The notes beneath the pieces are model-generated. The model did not search any database and was not told the DNA's origin. It saw only the letters and a program-made list of their open reading frames with translations. A DNA stretch of 64,000 bases, from positions 4,676,001 through 4,740,000 of the forward strand of contig NC_092579.1 in the NCBI RefSeq assembly GCF_037975245.1. The letters are read 5' to 3'. Origin of the DNA: Apostichopus japonicus (taxonomy: Eukaryota > Echinodermata > Holothuroidea > Aspidochirotida > Stichopodidae). Both the position numbers and the translations under genes were made by a program. Positions 59,702 through 64,000 of this stretch are shown in pieces; within the stretch, counting starts at the first letter, position 1; every line of letters starts with the position of its first letter.

Positions 59702-61204
59702 TCAAACTAAAAACATCAGGGTTAGTACTACAAACGTCACAAATACGATCAAACTCACGCTTTCCGAAAACAAAACACCGCTTGAGGTCGAACCAACTGT
59801 ATGTCCGTCATCATCAAAACTGGTTACCGTGGTGATCTTTGATTCGCAGAAAATATGGAAAGGAAAAGAAACAGTTGTACTTTGATTACCATATCTAGGG
59901 TCAACGCATACTGTTACTTTAGGGAGAATACCACCAGAAAATGACCATGTGAGGTAATTAAAGAGATTACAATTGCACGTCCAATTATTAAAATAAATGT
60001 AAAGCACAAATGGGTTCATGACATCAAACATCTGCTCTGGTAAACTTGAAAGGTTGTTATCGGTAAGATCGACATATCGGAGATTTTGGGTACCAATGAA
60101 TGACAGACCATGTACTGTATGGATCTGATTGTTGCGTAAATTTAGGTTCTTTAAGTTTATGTTATATTGGAAGGCGCCATTGGGTAGTTGAGTTAGTTTG
60201 TTTTCTGCGAGACCTAATACAACAAGTCTGGGAAGTTGTCGTAAAAATGATACTGGGACTCTATGAAGGTTGTTTCCATTTAAGAGAAGAGAAGTGAGAT
60301 TATGGGTTTCAAAACCAAAAACAAATCGATCTATAACAGAGATCTGATTTCTGTCAACAACAAGAAGTTTCAGGCCAGTAAACCCACTCAATGTGAAGTC
60401 TTTTAAAGATGGCAAAAGATTTCCTCTCAAGCTAAGAGTTTGACAGAAATTTACTTCGACGGATATATTGGATAGTTTCGTGATTCTACTATCATCCAGG
60501 TAAATGCCGCTGAGCTTGGTCAGTTCTGGTACTCTTTGAAATAGTTCAAAGGAAAACCGATCCAAAATATTACTGGACAGATCAATATACTTCAAACTGA
60601 AGACGCCGTTCAGCGCATCTGGGTGAACTTGATTTAAGTCGTTACCTCTCACAAACAGAATTCCAAGTTTATGATTTGTATGAAAAGCATTTTCTGGAAT
60701 AGTTAGTATGTTATTATAGGAGAGATCAAGGTATGTAAGATTGGGTAGATTCTCTAATACTTTGATCGGTACTGATGATAATGTATTATATTGAAGATGA
60801 AAACTTTTAATCTGTTGATTGTTTTCAACTAGAGAATCATTTAAGACTAAAATACCATTCGACGATAACTCCAGCTTCTCTAGTTGAGGCAATGGTGGAA
60901 GGATCACTAATCCATTCTGAAGACTTGATATATTAGTGAAAGTAACAAGTAGTGTTACGTATCCTTCAAGGGTCGACTCCGCAGGAAAAGTGCTTATATT
61001 TCTCGTCTGCCCGTTGCAATTTAACGTGCCAAAATTACTTTGACATTGTCCAGAACATGCTGCAACACGAAATACGATGACAGTAATAAACAATATTGAT
61101 AGAAGTTTCTGTCCAGCTAGGAACATGATGATTGAAGTAGTCTTGTGATATGATAGCTTTCCCTTCGAGGTCTCTCTGCAGGGTGTACCTTTTTGGAAAA
61201 GCAT
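59702..61204 (-). CDS. LRR4: LRR membrane protein lacking the cytoplasmic tail (B2)
   Basis: 500 codons. Domain order as LRR1-3, but a TGT-to-TGA change ends the protein within the membrane helix (LIVFVTFVVLTLMFLV then stop), removing the last 15 residues. The signal peptide is two residues shorter (LLSILFITVIVF). It shares B-type blocks with LRR2, yet AGQKLLS, NFGTLNC and FETHN with LRR1. The product might be poorly anchored, tail-less, or processed as a GPI-anchored protein because a hydrophobic C-terminus is what such signals look like; it may also be an early pseudogene. The rest of the frame is intact. Confidence 0.85.
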   Translation of the reverse strand: MLFQKGTPCRETSKGKLSYHKTTSIIMFLAGQKLLSILFITVIVFRVAACSGQCQSNFGTLNCNGQTRNISTFPAESTLEGYVTLLVTFTNISSLQNGLVILPPLPQLEKLELSSNGILVLNDSLVENNQQIKSFHLQYNTLSSVPIKVLENLPNLTYLDLSYNNILTIPENAFHTNHKLGILFVRGNDLNQVHPDALNGVFSLKYIDLSSNILDRFSFELFQRVPELTKLSGIYLDDSRITKLSNISVEVNFCQTLSLRGNLLPSLKDFTLSGFTGLKLLVVDRNQISVIDRFVFGFETHNLTSLLLNGNNLHRVPVSFLRQLPRLVVLGLAENKLTQLPNGAFQYNINLKNLNLRNNQIHTVHGLSFIGTQNLRYVDLTDNNLSSLPEQMFDVMNPFVLYIYFNNWTCNCNLFNYLTWSFSGGILPKVTVCVDPRYGNQSTTVSFPFHIFCESKITTVTSFDDDGHTVGSTSSGVLFSESVSLIVFVTFVVLTLMFLV

Positions 61205-62250
61205 ACATCGGCGGTAGGAAAACTTTTGGCTGAGTCTATAGTTGTATCTATTTCAAAACTATACTTGCACTATACAGCACTAAGTTACTTCGTGAAGTTT
61301 CTAACTCCTCACCGTATCGTAAGCGTTTATAGATTTTATGATCTCGTTTCAGTTGATCATAAGAAATCGATTTTTACTCGTTGGTTTCTTGTGGACGTCA
61401 ATCTGTAAGTTAAAATCACCAACCGTTACCATGGAGCAATTTGACTACTAAATATATGTGATCACGAACAACAGAACAGGTCTAATTGAAATCGCAGTTC
61501 CAATCGCAAATGCGTACCGGTTCGGCCGATTGTCAAATGATAATGAGAACATTTTAATAAGTCTGTACTCTTTAACGAAATTAATTCGTTTTCTCCCACT
61601 GTAAAAACGATTGCAAAAAAAAAACCCTCCGAATCTTCTGTAAAACAATTCACTTCAAAGCATACATTGCAGACTGTGCGGGGGTGTGAAGCTTTCAGTT
61701 GATGTTAACCACATTAAGAGACAAAACATCAAAATACAACCTGGATGGAAGGGAAATAAAACTATTATATATTTTACTTTATTTTCTCTCAAAGGGGGTA
61801 ACTAGTTATTCAACTTTTACTTTGTGTCATTGTCGAAAATAAATTATCTTCTTCCCTGTCAAGTGTTTCTTTCATTAAACAGAGATTAAAGAATCATTGG
61901 AAATGTTAATGGACATAGTGTACCTAATCGGAAATAGTAGGTGTCTTACGGATAAGGTTGTAATTATCGGACATTTTGTTAGTGGCTTCATCTGCCAAAT
62001 GTGCGGAAATTACTCCCCAAATCTGATAGCAATCGGCCAAATGACAAAATTGTTAGAGAGAGAGCTAGAGAATACGCATGAGACAGCTTAGTTATTTACA
62101 GCCTGTTGCTGCACACAACTTGTTCTTTCTATAAGAGTGTAACAGAGACTGAGTAAAAACTGTGCAGTACATATATACAGAAAACAAGATTACTTAAAGG
62201 TACCATACTAACAATACAACCTGATTAACCTAACAATAGTCTGAAGCAGA
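61205..62250. other. Upstream flank of LRR4, with CR1 endonuclease remnant
   Basis: Copy of the B1 upstream flank. The MVTVGDFNLQID start is at about 61,400-61,432 minus, frameshifted afterwards. Confidence 0.45.
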
Positions 62251-62266
62251 GCTGTAACAAAGACAC

Positions 62267-62710
62267 TTAACTGATCCACAAACTGCATTCCTTCTTACTA
62301 CACATAATAGAGCTATAGAAACTTAATATATACAGTATTAAAGAGAATGTGAGACTACACTTATCAACACTCCCAGGTTTAAGTTCACAAGTCCCATTTT
62401 TTTGTGCATAACTTGAAACTTTCTTCTTGTATAGTTTTGGGTTCAGCATTGATACTGTATGCAACATAACGAATATATGTCTTTGTTACTGGATCAGCAC
62501 AATTATCGTACCGATACCTTATTGCTGGACGAGTATCACGAACCGGTTTTTTTTCTACAGGAATATCAAATTTATCTTCCACTGGTTTAGTATCCACTGA
62601 CAATTGATTTCAAACCCCTTGAACTTATCAAATACTTCTACTTTGCAAGACATCAAAGACACGTTGCAACATCTGGAGTAGTCATAAACGAAACTTACAA
62701 AATACTTGTG
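62267..62710 (-). pseudogene. Copia remnant, truncated copy (B2)
   Basis: Keeps only the integrase-RT linker region (RDTRPAIRYR and AEPKTIQEESF). At about 62,711 it jumps directly into unit A3 downstream flank, so the rest of the Copia and all of the Gypsy remnant found in B1 are missing. Confidence 0.75.
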
Positions 62711-64000
62711 ACCAATTAAATACAATTTATTCTTAACCAGCCATATGCAATTAAAGTGCGTTCATCTGCCATTCTTCAACTATAATTACGGATGTTAAAT
62801 TGCGGTACTTTGACGTTCATAACGTTCTGTTGTTTTACAGAACGGACAATGATAGCTCACGCTAATCATGTTACCCGTTACTTTAACCTTAAAAAGACAG
62901 TTGTATATCGTACAAAAATGACATTAGAAATAATTATACAGAATGAAGTTGAACTGTAGCAGTTGGCTGAATTCAAATTGTTATTCTACAGGTAATACTC
63001 AGCACTGCAGAGAATACTACTGTACGGAATGTATAACTAGCTTTAGGCTATAGCCTCAATATAAAATCATAGGCCGCGTCATGCGCATTAGATCTAAAAC
63101 TAGAGATCTGCTCGTGGTCAGTCTGGCAGCATCTGTGAGACTGGCTTTAAACTCGACACCACAAAATTAATAATACGAACCGTCATGGGTACAGTTAGTG
63201 CTCTGTTCATTACAAAAATTGTTTGCAAAACTAGTCAAAACTTCGAAATGAAAATATTAAAATTTTGAGATAAAACTAGTCACAATTTCGAGATAATAAA
63301 ATCAAACTTTTGAGACGAAAAAGTCAAACGTTTGAGAGCACAGATTTTTGAGATGAAACTTCGTTATTTCGAGATAGAAAGTCAAAATTATGAATCAATA
63401 TCTCAATTTTGAGTCACAATTGAGATAGAAATAAACACAAAATTCCAATTTTGAGTTAGCGTCGAGAACTTTTTTTCTCATTTCCTTAACCACCGTAGTT
63501 TCACCTTTGTGTCTAAATTAAAGGAATATTCCTGTGGTGGACGATATAACAGATATGATATTCTTTCTGAATTTTAAAAATTACGTAAAAAATGTATTGT
63601 TATTATTTCCCTCTTTCAATAAATAGCTGAAATATTATTACCAAAAAAAACCCCATTTCAGCTCAAATTAGCAGCCGTTTATCTGTTTTTAATCAGTTTC
63701 CCTTTTGAAGCCTGTAAAATGCATACGAACACGATGGGCATCTAACTCAAGCAGAGTGCCAAAGACTACCAGGGGAGGAGTCAATATTTCAAAGACGGAC
63801 GAGGTTCTGATGTCGGTGAAGCGGACTCGCATGTAAGGGATCCTTCCCCGTAGAAAAGTAAAAATGTAGACTTACAATGGTACATTCTGAGGCATATTAA
63901 GACTTTAAATCATATACAAATTAGGTATACATGCAATTGAAGTTGTGCTAATCGCTATTTCTAACTTGTGTGTAAATGGAGGGGAAAGTTGGACCAACTC
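62711..64000. repeat. Start of a third array copy (unit A3, truncated by window)
   Basis: From AATTAAATACAATTTATTC onward it follows the downstream flank of A1 (from about 21,914) and A2 (from about 44,888). By spacing, a fifth LRR gene is expected just beyond the right edge. Confidence 0.9.
63230..63470. repeat. TTTTGAGA minisatellite (A3)
   Basis: Fifth copy of the array described at 22,430-22,690, confirming the start of a further receptor unit. Confidence 0.75.

Overview
This is animal nuclear DNA, AT-rich, with split genes, GT-AG introns and many decayed retrotransposons. A metazoan is certain. A marine invertebrate deuterostome, perhaps an echinoderm such as a sea cucumber, is my best guess from the gene content and the TAGGCCT-rich, retroelement-rich intergenic DNA, but no sequence here proves the taxon.

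Left part (1-13,373, minus strand): the first 12 coding exons of a lysosomal-type acid alpha-glucosidase (GH31 family, GAA-like). It has a signal peptide, one trefoil domain and the catalytic barrel with both catalytic aspartates; the 3' end lies beyond the window. All splice sites and phases could be read directly. The notable point is a pair of 132-bp exons (8,219-8,350 and 7,172-7,303) coding for alternative versions of the same 44-residue barrel segment, an apparent mutually exclusive exon pair at the active site.

Middle (13,374-20,240): non-coding sequence upstream of that gene, then a 1.4-kb foldback element with internal 178-bp tandem repeats, a tRNA-like sequence and an AAT/AAC microsatellite.

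Right part (20,240-64,000): a tandem array of a receptor locus in the order A1-B1-A2-B2-(A3 start). Each complete unit carries one intronless minus-strand gene for a leucine-rich-repeat membrane protein: signal peptide, LRRNT, about 12 LRRs, LRRCT, one membrane segment and a very short tail. Each gene has a CR1-type endonuclease remnant just upstream, a decayed second copy of the membrane-segment region downstream, and a TTTTGAGA-type minisatellite. A units also hold a nest of L1/Tx1-like and Jockey/CR1-like elements, a palindromic MITE-like insert and a long (ATC)n tract. B units hold Copia and Gypsy remnants. A1+B1 and A2+B2 are a recent duplication of about 20-23 kb.

The main biological signal is in the four LRR genes. 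Between A1 and A2 the flanking non-coding DNA is almost identical, yet the two proteins differ at about 40 positions by eye, many of them the variable x positions of the LxxLxLxxN strands that form the concave ligand-binding face. Blocks of sequence are shared in conflicting combinations among the four genes. This looks like a diversifying, gene-converting recognition-receptor family. One copy (LRR4) has lost its cytoplasmic tail by a nonsense change inside the membrane segment.
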